Source: a virus. From it: DNA of 46,664 nucleotides. Shown here one piece after another: positions 22,491-28,899 of this stretch. Location of the stretch: positions 1 through 46,664 of IMG/VR virus record IMGVR_UViG_3300048590_000289; one strand, 5' to 3'. Each line of letters starts with the position of its first letter. Positions within the stretch are counted from its first letter, which is position 1. Position numbers and translations under genes: made by a program. The notes beneath the pieces are model-generated. The model was not told the DNA's origin. It did no database searches and worked only from the letters and a program-made list of their open reading frames with translations.

Positions 22491-22670
22491 GTGGAAACCA
22501 GAAAGGTTTGGGTCGTTGAAGTTGGGGAATATGAGACTGTGGTCACTGGAATTTACAGCAGCAAGGAAAGGGCTGAGGCTGCGGTTCGGGCCAGGAAGTT
22601 GGCGGTAGGGGTTGACAGGTGCCCGATTTTCATTTCTGAGTGGGTGCTGGACGAGGGCTTTGATGAGTAA
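22491..22670 (+). CDS. Small protein with GTG start, DUF7336-like pattern
   Basis: 59 residues from a GTG one base after the previous stop; GAGGAG lies upstream. The pattern VWVVEVGEYETVVTGIYSSKE, RAEAAVRARK and a closing FISEWVLDEG resembles a family of short phage and bacterial proteins (VW...G.FSS.E.AE...LDE). Its stop overlaps the next start (ATGAGTAA). Confidence 0.6.
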   Translation: METRKVWVVEVGEYETVVTGIYSSKERAEAAVRARKLAVGVDRCPIFISEWVLDEGFDE

Positions 22671-23082
22671 TCAGCAGCGTGTGGCATGGCTGCTGGCGAG
22701 TAGGAACGCCGATGGAACCACCGGACTTTTAGATGGGGGGGGTGCCCTGGAGCAGGTTATGTGCGCAGAGAGATGCGCGAAGGAGCAAACGATGAGAGAT
22801 GTCAGCGATGGTGGGCTGTTGTGGCGCAAGTTTAACGGCTTCTGCGAGTTCGTGGCCAGGGCCAACCTGGGCACGTCCAGAACCTGGGAGCTTTCCCGGT
22901 GGGTTGGTCGGACCGTCAAGATTCGAGTCTGGGCCAACGAACGGGGCGAGTTCTTCGAGGCCGAAGTTGGCCATGTAAAATCTACAATCTTTCAGGACCG
23001 CCAGGCAGTGTTTAACTGGGTCTCGGTGGAGATTGAATACCAGCGGGCAACTGAACGGGCCTGGCTGGGCGAGGAGGAATAA
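22663..23082 (+). CDS. Unknown protein; alternative start at 22792
   Basis: 139 residues from the coupled ATG at 22663. An in-frame ATG at 22792 has a better ribosome site (GAAGGAGCAAACG) and would give 96 residues. Between the two lies copy 2 of the duplicated hairpin with an eight-G run, so the upstream 43 codons may be a leader rather than protein. The C-terminal part is a beta/alpha mix with WVGRTVKIRVWANERGEFFEAEV. No family recognised. Confidence 0.6.
   Translation: MSNQQRVAWLLASRNADGTTGLLDGGGALEQVMCAERCAKEQTMRDVSDGGLLWRKFNGFCEFVARANLGTSRTWELSRWVGRTVKIRVWANERGEFFEAEVGHVKSTIFQDRQAVFNWVSVEIEYQRATERAWLGEEE
22708..22730 (+). repeat. Duplicated hairpin element, copy 2
   Basis: GATGGAACCACCGGACTTTT at 22711-22730 is identical to 18208-18227; the following AGATGGGGGGGG differs slightly. 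It lies 62 bases before the strong ribosome site start at 22792. Confidence 0.55.
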
Positions 23083-23084
23083 AC

Positions 23085-23118
23085 AAAAAAGCACCCTCAC
23101 GATGAGGGTGCTTTTTTT
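23085..23118 (+). terminator. Intrinsic terminator
   Basis: GCACCCTCA-CGA-TGAGGGTGC followed by seven T, preceded by an A-run. It closes the rightward unit that began at 21406. Confidence 0.95.
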
Positions 23119-23457
23119 ATTTTATTTTCAAAATATTTTCAAATATTTATTCTATTTTCTCGGCTCTGCGTCTCTCAATTCTCTGTTCTAGAAAAGTTGT
23201 TCTAGGTTTCTGGGCCTGGCCCCTGGCCCCTGCTTGCCAACTCCCGGTCGTACAATATTATTGTATTATTATATCACGGCCGCGCAGTTTTTGTGCATTA
23301 GATAGTATCATTTGATTCATCCAACGAATGACCACATTTTATCGCCTGGGCGACCGTTTCCGACGTGAAAATAGGATAGCAGTAGCATTCTGCCGTTTGT
23401 CAAGTATCCTATATACACAGCGCGAGAACGTTCTTGCCCAAAAGTAAAGGATTGACA
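23119..23457. other. AT-rich intergenic region: what it holds
   Basis: No gene seen. It contains copy B of the duplicated element (23146-23252), a TACAATA-T-TATTGTA palindrome (23251-23265) and an ATAGGATA...TATCCTAT dyad (23371-23412) before the next gene. The composition is much more AT-rich than the flanks. Confidence 0.6.
23146..23252. repeat. Duplicated intergenic element, copy B
   Basis: Same blocks in the same order as 18642-18747: TTTATTCTATT (23146-23156), AAGTTGTTC (23194-23202), a C-rich tract and the identical 21-base end (23232-23252). GTTCTAG replaces the GTTCAAA repeats of copy A. Confidence 0.65.
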
Positions 23458-24126
23458 ATGGCCAAGCAGACATATACCGAGGCGCAACTTGCCCTAACAG
23501 TGGAAAATTACAGTAACCTTATTGATTATGCGCTTTGTCAAGGATTGGGCAGTGCCAGCGAATGGTACCAGAATGAACACGATATCATTGCCCGCAACGC
23601 AAAGCAGCATGGGATAAGTATCAATGTGTATGCGGCAATGACAGCCGCATTGTCACCCTTGATGAAATGGTCCGAAAATATCAAATCTGTTGAGTCTATT
23701 ATCGAAGGGGTGCCATTTGAGAATATCAGCGGTTTCAATCGCAACAAAGTCAAGGCGCAGCAAATTCTAGATACTGGTGACACCAGTATCCTAGTAGGGC
23801 CTAAGGTAAGACAATTTTATCAAGCCTTATTACTCAATCCTACGTCAACTACAATAGACATATGGATGTTACGCGCAACCCCCTGGGGAAGCAGTGTAGC
23901 CACTCGTGACAGTAAATATCCTGTTATTGCCAAGCGCTGCGCAGCAGCAGCGCTCAACGAATTAGCAACCTGGCCAGGCGATGACATGACTGAGTCCCAA
24001 ATTCAAGCCGTGGTTTGGGTAGCTATTAGGGACTGTTGGGATTATGTGAAAGATTATGCGCGTGGCGACGGGCACTTTCGGATTGTTAGTGCATTACGTA
24101 ACAGTGCCCAGGCATGCAAATTTTAG
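23458..24126 (+). CDS. Conserved phage protein in AT-rich island
   Basis: 222 residues from the ATG after AAAGGATTGACA. The pattern AALSPLMKWSENI, then FNRNKVKAQQIL, then GPKVRQFYQALLLNP and TIDIWMLRA resembles a family of phage proteins with a helix-hairpin-helix-like fold known mostly from actinophages; its function is not known to me. Codon use is visibly more AT-rich than neighbours. It stands alone between terminators and is flanked by ATAGGATAG repeats on both sides (23371, 24236, 24380), so it looks like a separately acquired and regulated unit. Confidence 0.7.
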   Translation: MAKQTYTEAQLALTVENYSNLIDYALCQGLGSASEWYQNEHDIIARNAKQHGISINVYAAMTAALSPLMKWSENIKSVESIIEGVPFENISGFNRNKVKAQQILDTGDTSILVGPKVRQFYQALLLNPTSTTIDIWMLRATPWGSSVATRDSKYPVIAKRCAAAALNELATWPGDDMTESQIQAVVWVAIRDCWDYVKDYARGDGHFRIVSALRNSAQACKF

Positions 24127-24141
24127 GCACTGGCACCAGTG

Positions 24142-24173
24142 AAAAATAGACCCTCAATTGAGGGTCTATTTTT
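24142..24173. terminator. Bidirectional intrinsic terminator
   Basis: AAAAATAGACCCTCAA and its exact complement form a 16-bp arm palindrome centred at 24157/24158, with T-runs both ways. It ends the gene at 23458 and any leftward RNA from 24550. Confidence 0.95.
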
Positions 24174-24187
24174 TTGTCGCCCCACTA

Positions 24188-24199
24188 GAACATATGTTC
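24188..24199. promoter_or_regulatory. SOS-box-like palindrome 1
   Basis: GAACATATGTTC fits GAAC-N4-GTTC, the LexA site type of Gram-positive bacteria and relatives. A second match, GAACGTTTGTTC, is at 24407-24418. Host LexA control is inference. Confidence 0.45.
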
Positions 24200-24406
24200 G
24201 CATTATGGGGACTATTCATAAGTACTACGAATAGCATAGGATAGGCCTAGAATCGACGCAACGCGGTTACATGATAGATTATAGCTATGGTAGGGGCTGC
24301 GCCTCGTGTAGGGGCACTGTAGGCGGGCTGAGGGGGTGTGAGAAGGTCGATGTCATGCAACTTTGCATGTGGACGCTATATAGGATAGTAGCAGATAGAA
24401 CGATTA

Positions 24407-24418
24407 GAACGTTTGTTC
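24407..24418. promoter_or_regulatory. SOS-box-like palindrome 2
   Basis: GAACGTTTGTTC inside the longer dyad TAGAAC-GTTT-GTTCTA (24405-24420), 219 bases from the first site and 50 bases before the iteron array. Confidence 0.45.
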
Positions 24419-24460
24419 TAGACTATTTATCATATCATCATACCTATCACCAATTGTCGT

Positions 24461-24557
24461 TTAGCTGCGCCTAATGTTGGCGCTTAGGCGTGCCTAATGT
24501 GGTGCGTTAGGTCGGGCTAATGTGCGATGTTAGGCCAGGCTAATTATGCGCCTATAG
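24461..24557. repeat. 23-bp tandem iteron array
   Basis: CCTAA-type boxes at 24470, 24493, 24516 and 24539 and TTAGG-type boxes at 24461, 24484, 24507, 24530 and 24553 each repeat with a period of exactly 23 bp. Each unit is an imperfect dyad (C/G)CTAA-N9-TTAGG with a shared TGTG/GCG middle. Exact period with drifting sequence is typical of protein-binding iterons. Confidence 0.8.
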
Positions 24558-24592
24558 CATGGGGTATCTGTTAGAAGTCCAGTCTCTCTCAT
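24551..24592 (-). promoter_or_regulatory. Possible leftward promoter over iterons
   Basis: ATGAG (24592-24588, with ATTATGAGAGAGA context) precedes an extended -10, TGC-TATAGG (-10 hexamer 24556-24551), by 31 bases. It would make RNA running through the iterons to the terminator at 24173. Spacing differs from the 28-base class, so support is weaker. Confidence 0.4.
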
Positions 24593-24652
24593 AATTCATT
24601 AATGTTTGATAAGTCATATTGTATACAGTCCTGGGCGAGGGCATGAACGTGC

Positions 24653-24687
24653 GTTCGGTTGTCATATTGTATGACTTGAAACCGAAC
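24653..24687. repeat. 35-base compound dyad
   Basis: Outer arms GTTCGGTT/AACCGAAC enclose inner arms GTCATA/TATGAC around TTG, with four unpaired bases on one side. Such a dyad could be an operator or RNA hairpin. Confidence 0.7.
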
Positions 24688-24769
24688 CGGAGGAGGGTGG
24701 GGGACACCTCGCGGTATTCCGTTCACATACTCACCCTACTTTTCCAACTTTGATTTTCTGCCCTCGCAG

Positions 24770-24794
24770 AAAAAAGCCCCATCGCATATGGGGC
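24770..24794 (-). terminator. Terminator of the DpdA/YhhQ operon
   Basis: Reading leftward, GCCCCAT-ATGCG-ATGGGGC is followed by TTTTTT. Confidence 0.9.
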
Positions 24795-24798
24795 ATTG

Positions 24799-25524
24799 TC
24801 ACTGCTGTCTTTCTTTCCATTCGTTGAGGACCGTTAGCGGGTCTGGCTGTGGCAAGTTATGCCACGCTGCGTATATCGCTGCGCAGCTAATGGCGAAGGC
24901 TGCGTATGGGGCGTCCTCTATGCCCCTCATGCCGATATCACCAAGCTGTGGCCACCATCTGTTTGAGGCGGACCTGAATGTTCCTGGTTGCCAGAACATG
25001 CTAAACTGGAGCGCCAGCTTCTGCGCCATATTGCCATCTGTGCTCACCACGTCCATGTAGGCAGACACGTCAATCTGCTTGTGGGGGCTACCGCCGAGAA
25101 GGTGGACTGGCCACCCGCTAAACTCCCACACCGGAACATCAGTTCCGGCATACCGGGTTGGCACACTGTATGCAAGGCGCACCATCGCCCCTCCGACGCT
25201 GCGCGGCAGTTGTGCGATTGCGCCCGAATACTTAGGGATTATCAGCACCTCATTGACGTACTGCGATGCCTCCTCTGCCCATGACATTACTTCCTGAAGC
25301 TGGCCCGGCGCCTCAAGGTCAAGGACGGTGGCCATGTGCGGTCGTTCCTGCTCCAGGGCCGCCATGTATGCTGCCCTGTCCGGCTTCTTCCAGTCTTGGT
25401 CGGCGAAGTAGAGCGGGAAGTAGTGGGTACATGGCAATTGTGCGCCATACTCGAACCCGGCCAAAATTGCCGTTTCGGCAAATCGCCTGTTCCCACCAGC
25501 GCAGTAGATTAGGGTAGGCGTCAC
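24799..25524 (-). CDS. dpdA: DpdA-like DNA 7-deazaguanine transglycosylase
   Basis: 241 residues. The pattern matches phage TGT-like proteins that exchange guanine in DNA for a 7-deazaguanine base: HYFPLYFADQDWKKPDRA, ERPHMATVLDLE (D69), VNEVLIIPK, AYSVPTRYAGTDVPVWEF, HLLGGSPHKQ (H148) and VSTDGNMAQ (D163). In this fold a buried Asp in a VxDL-type motif and a later Asp act in base exchange; which residue is the nucleophile here is not certain. It overlaps the yhhQ gene by four bases, a pairing that strongly supports the role: the transporter brings in preQ0 or preQ1 and this enzyme places it in phage DNA. No folE, queD, queE or queC gene is seen. Confidence 0.75.
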   Translation of the reverse strand: MTPTLIYCAGGNRRFAETAILAGFEYGAQLPCTHYFPLYFADQDWKKPDRAAYMAALEQERPHMATVLDLEAPGQLQEVMSWAEEASQYVNEVLIIPKYSGAIAQLPRSVGGAMVRLAYSVPTRYAGTDVPVWEFSGWPVHLLGGSPHKQIDVSAYMDVVSTDGNMAQKLALQFSMFWQPGTFRSASNRWWPQLGDIGMRGIEDAPYAAFAISCAAIYAAWHNLPQPDPLTVLNEWKERQQ

Positions 25525-26168
25525 TCTGCGTCTGCCTCTTTTACAGCGTAGATTAGGGGCATACCCAGCAGGGTGAACGCAAACTTGAGGATGACATTAG
25601 CGGCGATGATTGACACAACAACGCTCCACGGCATAGTCCCGGCGAAGGCAAGGACGGCGAACAGGACGCTGTCAACGGGCAGGCTTGCCCCGTTGCTCAC
25701 GAGCACTCTGGCCCACTGCTTGTCCCGGCCATATTTGTCCACCCACTTCTGGTAAACCTCTCCATCGAGCATTTCTGACACAACCTCAGCGATGATTGAG
25801 GCGATGACGATTCTCCACACCGGGGCCAGGATGGCCACGAACTCTGTCTGGGGGCCAACCATTGGGTCGGCGGGCAAGGCGCCTATTGCCCAGAACACGA
25901 TTGCCATGAAGATGTTTATAGCTGCCGCTGCAACAATCAAAGCACGGGCCGTGCGAATCCCGGCGACCTTGTGAACCATGTCCCGCAGCGTAAATGTGAG
26001 CGGGTACACCAGGGTGCCGCCATCGACGCTCAGGCCAAAAATAAGCAGGATGCGCAGGCTGCCGATGTCGGCCAGCATTTGTGCGGCCACGTAGCAGCCA
26101 GACACCACGGCCACTGCGGTCGTACCGGACAAAACAAATCCTCTCTTGCTCACAAGGTAAGCCTCCAT
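25521..26168 (-). CDS. yhhQ: Queuosine-precursor transporter (VUT family)
   Basis: 215 residues with about six membrane segments (near 14-35, 38-58, 75-95, 112-130, 165-185, 187-207). The signature DGGTLVYPLTFTLRDMVHKVAG and the closing SNGASLPVDSVLFAVLAFAG are characteristic of the YhhQ/VUT family, which imports 7-deazaguanine precursors such as preQ0 and preQ1. ATGA coupling to the DpdA-like gene supports a salvage route for DNA modification. It would insert into the host inner membrane. Confidence 0.9.
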   Translation of the reverse strand: MEAYLVSKRGFVLSGTTAVAVVSGCYVAAQMLADIGSLRILLIFGLSVDGGTLVYPLTFTLRDMVHKVAGIRTARALIVAAAAINIFMAIVFWAIGALPADPMVGPQTEFVAILAPVWRIVIASIIAEVVSEMLDGEVYQKWVDKYGRDKQWARVLVSNGASLPVDSVLFAVLAFAGTMPWSVVVSIIAANVILKFAFTLLGMPLIYAVKEADAE

Positions 26169-26473
26169 AGATTAAGGACCTTTCCGGTCCTCGTCGTCTC
26201 ATTCCCCTCTTTGACGAATCCTTTCTTCGCGTACCACGCATTTGATGCAAGGCCTGCCGGGCACTTGGCAAACAGTGACTCAGCACCCGGAGTTTCCAGC
26301 AGCACAGCCAGCATCTCTGTCCCGGCGCCTGGCCTTGTTGAGATAATCTCGCGGATTGTAAGCTGTTTATCACGGCGCAGGTGCCAATGGCAGAATCCGC
26401 CGTCGATTAAAAGAAGCTCACCGCGCCTGGCAGAGTCGTGCAGCGTGTCAAATATCACTTGGCACCCGCCCAT
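26150..26473 (-). CDS. GNAT-like acetyltransferase-fold protein
   Basis: 107 residues, shorter than usual GNAT enzymes. The order fits the fold: strand GGFCHWHLRRDKQLTIREI, then GAGTEMLAVLLE in the acetyl-CoA-binding position (Q/RxxGxG/A is degenerate), then LFAKCP, NAWYAKKGFV, TGKVLNLWRL. It overlaps yhhQ by 19 bases and the upstream gene by 26. A role in further modifying the inserted base or regulating the pair is possible; unproven. Confidence 0.6.
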   Translation of the reverse strand: MGGCQVIFDTLHDSARRGELLLIDGGFCHWHLRRDKQLTIREIISTRPGAGTEMLAVLLETPGAESLFAKCPAGLASNAWYAKKGFVKEGNETTRTGKVLNLWRLTL

Positions 26474-26777
26474 CCTTGGCGTCCCATGCGCCCTGCCAGT
26501 ATGACGCCTTCATGGCCGCAGCCAGGGTATCAAGCGTTATCTCTCCATCCGGCAGTTCATCGAATTCTGTCAGTGCTTCTTCGGAATCTTCGCGATAGAC
26601 GACGATGTATCGCTGTCCGCCGAAGCTACCGGCCAGATACTTTGGCGCGCCACCCTTCCTCCACTTGATAATGCCTGCGTGTTCATCTTTCTTCTTATCC
26701 ATCATTTCCATTAGCTTATCCCAGTCCTTTTTTGTGAACGGAGCACTTTCGTGCAGGTATATAAAATCAGCCATCAA
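26448..26777 (-). CDS. Unknown protein upstream of deazaguanine genes
   Basis: 109 residues, acidic, with a lysine-rich early helix (KKDWDKLMEMMDKKKDEHAG) and a GGQRYIVVYRED strand pair. Overlaps neighbours. No family recognised. Confidence 0.65.
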   Translation of the reverse strand: MMADFIYLHESAPFTKKDWDKLMEMMDKKKDEHAGIIKWRKGGAPKYLAGSFGGQRYIVVYREDSEEALTEFDELPDGEITLDTLAAAMKASYWQGAWDAKDGRVPSDI

Positions 26778-27267
26778 TCAACACCAGTCTTGTAATCTCC
26801 GGGAAGTATGCCAGCAGTTGCTCGCAGTTCTTGCCGTACTTGCGCAGGCGAGTGCTCAGTATCGGTGCGCGGTGCAAGTTTGGCGCTGGGGAGAATACAG
26901 GGAGCGGTTCGGAAATAAATACCCCTTTGGGGAATGACGTGCTCAAGAGTTCTGTTTGCCACTCGCCAACGTGCGGGTGCCACAGCACCTCATTTGTCCC
27001 GGTTCCCTCAAGGAAATCCAGCATAGCAATCTTTGCCGGGTGAGCCTCCTCAAAGAGGTTATCGTAGAATGTGCCCATCATGACACCAAGATGATACACC
27101 ACCTCATCTTCGTTAAAATCTTCTACGACGTTCATTTCTGCCGCCCAATCAAAGTACCGGATAGTCAGGCGAATGGCCGAGAAGCCATTGTGCGGCTCTG
27201 TGCTGCGGTACATCCAGTCCGGCAGCAGTTTATCTGTCAGCTTTAGAAGTCTATCAGCGGGTCGCAC
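26767..27267 (-). CDS. Unknown protein with GTG start
   Basis: 166 residues from a GTG with GGAG upstream. Aromatic and acidic, including HPHVGEWQTELL and a basic C-terminal third (RLRKYGKNCEQLL). No catalytic motif recognised. Overlaps both neighbours slightly, so it is part of the same operon. Confidence 0.65.
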   Translation of the reverse strand: MRPADRLLKLTDKLLPDWMYRSTEPHNGFSAIRLTIRYFDWAAEMNVVEDFNEDEVVYHLGVMMGTFYDNLFEEAHPAKIAMLDFLEGTGTNEVLWHPHVGEWQTELLSTSFPKGVFISEPLPVFSPAPNLHRAPILSTRLRKYGKNCEQLLAYFPEITRLVLIDG

Positions 27268-27484
27268 CTTGTCTCTGCTCCTGAAACCACGCCCAGCCAG
27301 GGTTCAGCATACCGTTCTCGATTTGTTCAAGCAGGACCCCGATGGCGGCCATCCTCAGACCACTGTAGCTCACGCTGAAGTTCCAACTCACGTTACCGTC
27401 GTACTTGATGCCCTTGACGCTAACGTCATACCATCCGCCCATCGCGGACTGGACAATTTTCATCTTTTCGATTTCTATTTGCAT
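27254..27484 (-). CDS. Small unknown protein
   Basis: 76 residues with a beta front (GWYDVSVKGIKYDGNVSWNFSV) and a helical end (AIGVLLEQIENGML). It overlaps both neighbours by 10-14 bases. No family recognised. Confidence 0.65.
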   Translation of the reverse strand: MQIEIEKMKIVQSAMGGWYDVSVKGIKYDGNVSWNFSVSYSGLRMAAIGVLLEQIENGMLNPGWAWFQEQRQGATR

Positions 27485-27762
27485 GCCTCGTCCTCCAACT
27501 CGTTCGACGTGTCGAGATAGTCCATCAGCAGCGCATAAGCGGCCTCGAACCTAATGTTTTTCCTTGTGGCCATCTCGCTCACCTCTGCGCCGAACGCCCT
27601 TGGCTCGTCAGATGCCATGCGAGCGGACAGCAGTTCCATGTCGCCGTGTGTCAGATACGGCAGCGTGCTGTACTGCCGTGGCGTGCTGGACATGCCGATA
27701 ACATCTTCCAGGAACTCGACCAGAAGGCACATCTCCTCTGGGAAGCTAATTTCTCTTGTCAT
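27475..27762 (-). CDS. Small unknown protein
   Basis: 95 residues, acidic and helical. ATGA overlap with the upstream gene. Nothing diagnostic. Confidence 0.65.
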   Translation of the reverse strand: MTREISFPEEMCLLVEFLEDVIGMSSTPRQYSTLPYLTHGDMELLSARMASDEPRAFGAEVSEMATRKNIRFEAAYALLMDYLDTSNELEDEACK

Positions 27763-27959
27763 TTATACACCTCGTCATATGTCTCCTCTGTCATCCACGT
27801 ATGGTAGCCCCATCCATCCCCCAGCACGGTGTCAATCCTGCGCTCAAGCTCATCCATTGTTGAGCGGACATCCCCTGGTCGCGCAATTACCTGAACGTGG
27901 TACGTAACAAACACGGTGTCCTTGTCGATTGCGCCTGGACCGTATGCCCAGTATCCCAT
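27759..27959 (-). CDS. Small unknown protein
   Basis: 66 residues from the ATG after ACGGAGATAACTGAT; a longer frame to 28019 would overlap the upstream gene. Beta strand VFVTYHVQVIARPGD followed by a helix and an acidic tail. No family recognised. Confidence 0.6.
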   Translation of the reverse strand: MGYWAYGPGAIDKDTVFVTYHVQVIARPGDVRSTMDELERRIDTVLGDGWGYHTWMTEETYDEVYK

Positions 27960-27960
27960 A

Positions 27961-28164
27961 TCAGTTATCTCCGTGCGTAGATGGCCGCAGCTTCGCACTT
28001 GCCGCGTCCACAATGCCAAACGACAGGTACTCCAGGTACGCCTCTGCCAACGTTCTGTTGGAGAACGCCTCCTCTGCCGTCGAGCCGTCCCGCATTGTTA
28101 TCACGACAAACCAGACCCTGTCGTGGTCTGCGCGTGTGATTGAGTAGTGGCTGCTGTCTTTCAC
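27961..28164 (-). CDS. Small unknown protein
   Basis: 67 residues with a strand pair (DRVWFVVITMRDGSTAEEAF) and helix (RTLAEAYLEYLSF). The size and pattern resemble double-stranded-RNA-binding-like mini folds, but no assignment is made. ATGA overlap upstream. Confidence 0.65.
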   Translation of the reverse strand: MKDSSHYSITRADHDRVWFVVITMRDGSTAEEAFSNRTLAEAYLEYLSFGIVDAASAKLRPSTHGDN

Positions 28165-28388
28165 TGTTCCACCACTCTCCAGGTCAGCACAAGCCCCTGT
28201 GCCGCAATCTCAATTTCATCTGTTGAGCAGAGCATACTCCACGGCCCCATCTCGCGCACGGTACGTTCGTATGGGCCAGGCTGCGCGTCCGCGAAAGTCT
28301 CCCGCGCCAGGTCTATGGCACGCTTGCCCTCATCCGTCTGCGCAAGCCAGTAGCTCTCCAGGTCAACCTTCACCAGTTTCCAATCCAT
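28161..28388 (-). CDS. Small unknown protein
   Basis: 75 residues from the ATG after GGGGATAG; a GTG four codons upstream is possible. Mixed fold, closing with GLVLTWRVVEQ. No family recognised. Confidence 0.65.
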   Translation of the reverse strand: MDWKLVKVDLESYWLAQTDEGKRAIDLARETFADAQPGPYERTVREMGPWSMLCSTDEIEIAAQGLVLTWRVVEQ

Positions 28389-28390
28389 CT

Positions 28391-28588
28391 CTATCCCCAC
28401 ACTCCTGCATTTGCCGCGTCAATCGTGACCACGGCCAACGCCACATTGCTAAAAAACAGAACCCACAACGCAAACCTGCGGAGCCTCTGCTCGCGGATAA
28501 ATATTGCCATTGCATACGCTGGGAAGAACAGGAACCCCGTTAGCGGTACTAGACATTGAAACAGCGTAAGCAGTTCGGCCTTATCCAT
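28391..28588 (-). CDS. Two-span small membrane protein
   Basis: 65 residues from the ATG after AGGAGCGCACCG. Two hydrophobic helices (about 5-28 and 39-60) with a basic loop (REQRLRRFA). Unknown role. Confidence 0.65.
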   Translation of the reverse strand: MDKAELLTLFQCLVPLTGFLFFPAYAMAIFIREQRLRRFALWVLFFSNVALAVVTIDAANAGVWG

Positions 28589-28811
28589 CGGTGCGCTCCT
28601 CTGCTGCCTGCGCCGCGTCAACTTCGCGGGCGCTCATGTCGGCGATGATGTCCTCAAGGCGCTTGATTTCGGCATCCTTCGCGGCCACAATGTCGGCGCG
28701 GATGTATTCGGCATCACTAGCGTCAACCTTTTCGTCGTAACACAGTTCGTACCAATCCTGCGTAACGTACTCTGAACGCCCTGCCCCGATTCGTTCTGGA
28801 AATTCGCTCAT
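28581..28811 (-). CDS. Small acidic coiled-coil protein
   Basis: 76 residues. SEYVTQDWYELCYDEKVDASDAEYIRADIV and a helix AAKDAEIKRLEDIIADM are common in small phage proteins of unknown function. Overlaps the next gene by eight bases. Confidence 0.65.
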   Translation of the reverse strand: MSEFPERIGAGRSEYVTQDWYELCYDEKVDASDAEYIRADIVAAKDAEIKRLEDIIADMSAREVDAAQAAEERTDG

Positions 28812-28826
28812 CTCTACCTCTCCAAT

Positions 28827-28897
28827 CCCGTCGAATTCGACGGGTTACATCGCTCGCTCCATTACCCGGATACAAAGCCTCCGGGCAGGGCTTTGTC
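28827..28897. other. Two hairpins between SSB and next gene
   Basis: A perfect 18-base palindrome CCCGTCGAATTCGACGGG (28827-28844) and an ACAAAGCC/GGCTTTGT hairpin (about 28871-28897) follow the SSB gene. No T-run, so mRNA processing or partial termination is as likely as a full stop. Confidence 0.5.
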
Positions 28898-28899
28898 AG

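Larger units (their letters stand above)
24174..24769. other. 600-base gene-free control region
   Basis: No convincing frame on either strand. Between two terminators it holds two GAAC-N4-GTTC sites, two ATAGGATAG copies, ATGCAA-CT-TTGCAT (24355-24368), the 23-bp iteron array, an ATGAG box facing left, two GTCATATTGTAT copies (24613, 24661) and a 35-base dyad. A replication origin, partition site or regulatory RNA locus would fit. Confidence 0.6.

Noticed and set aside
24271-24474. 67-codon frame in the control region
   Set aside because: No ribosome site, and it runs into the iteron array.
24461-24557. CRISPR array
   Set aside because: Units are contiguous 23-bp repeats without unique spacers.
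25786-26373. Minus-strand frame overlapping yhhQ
   Set aside because: Lies in another frame of the yhhQ and GNAT-like genes, with Arg/Gly-rich shadow composition.
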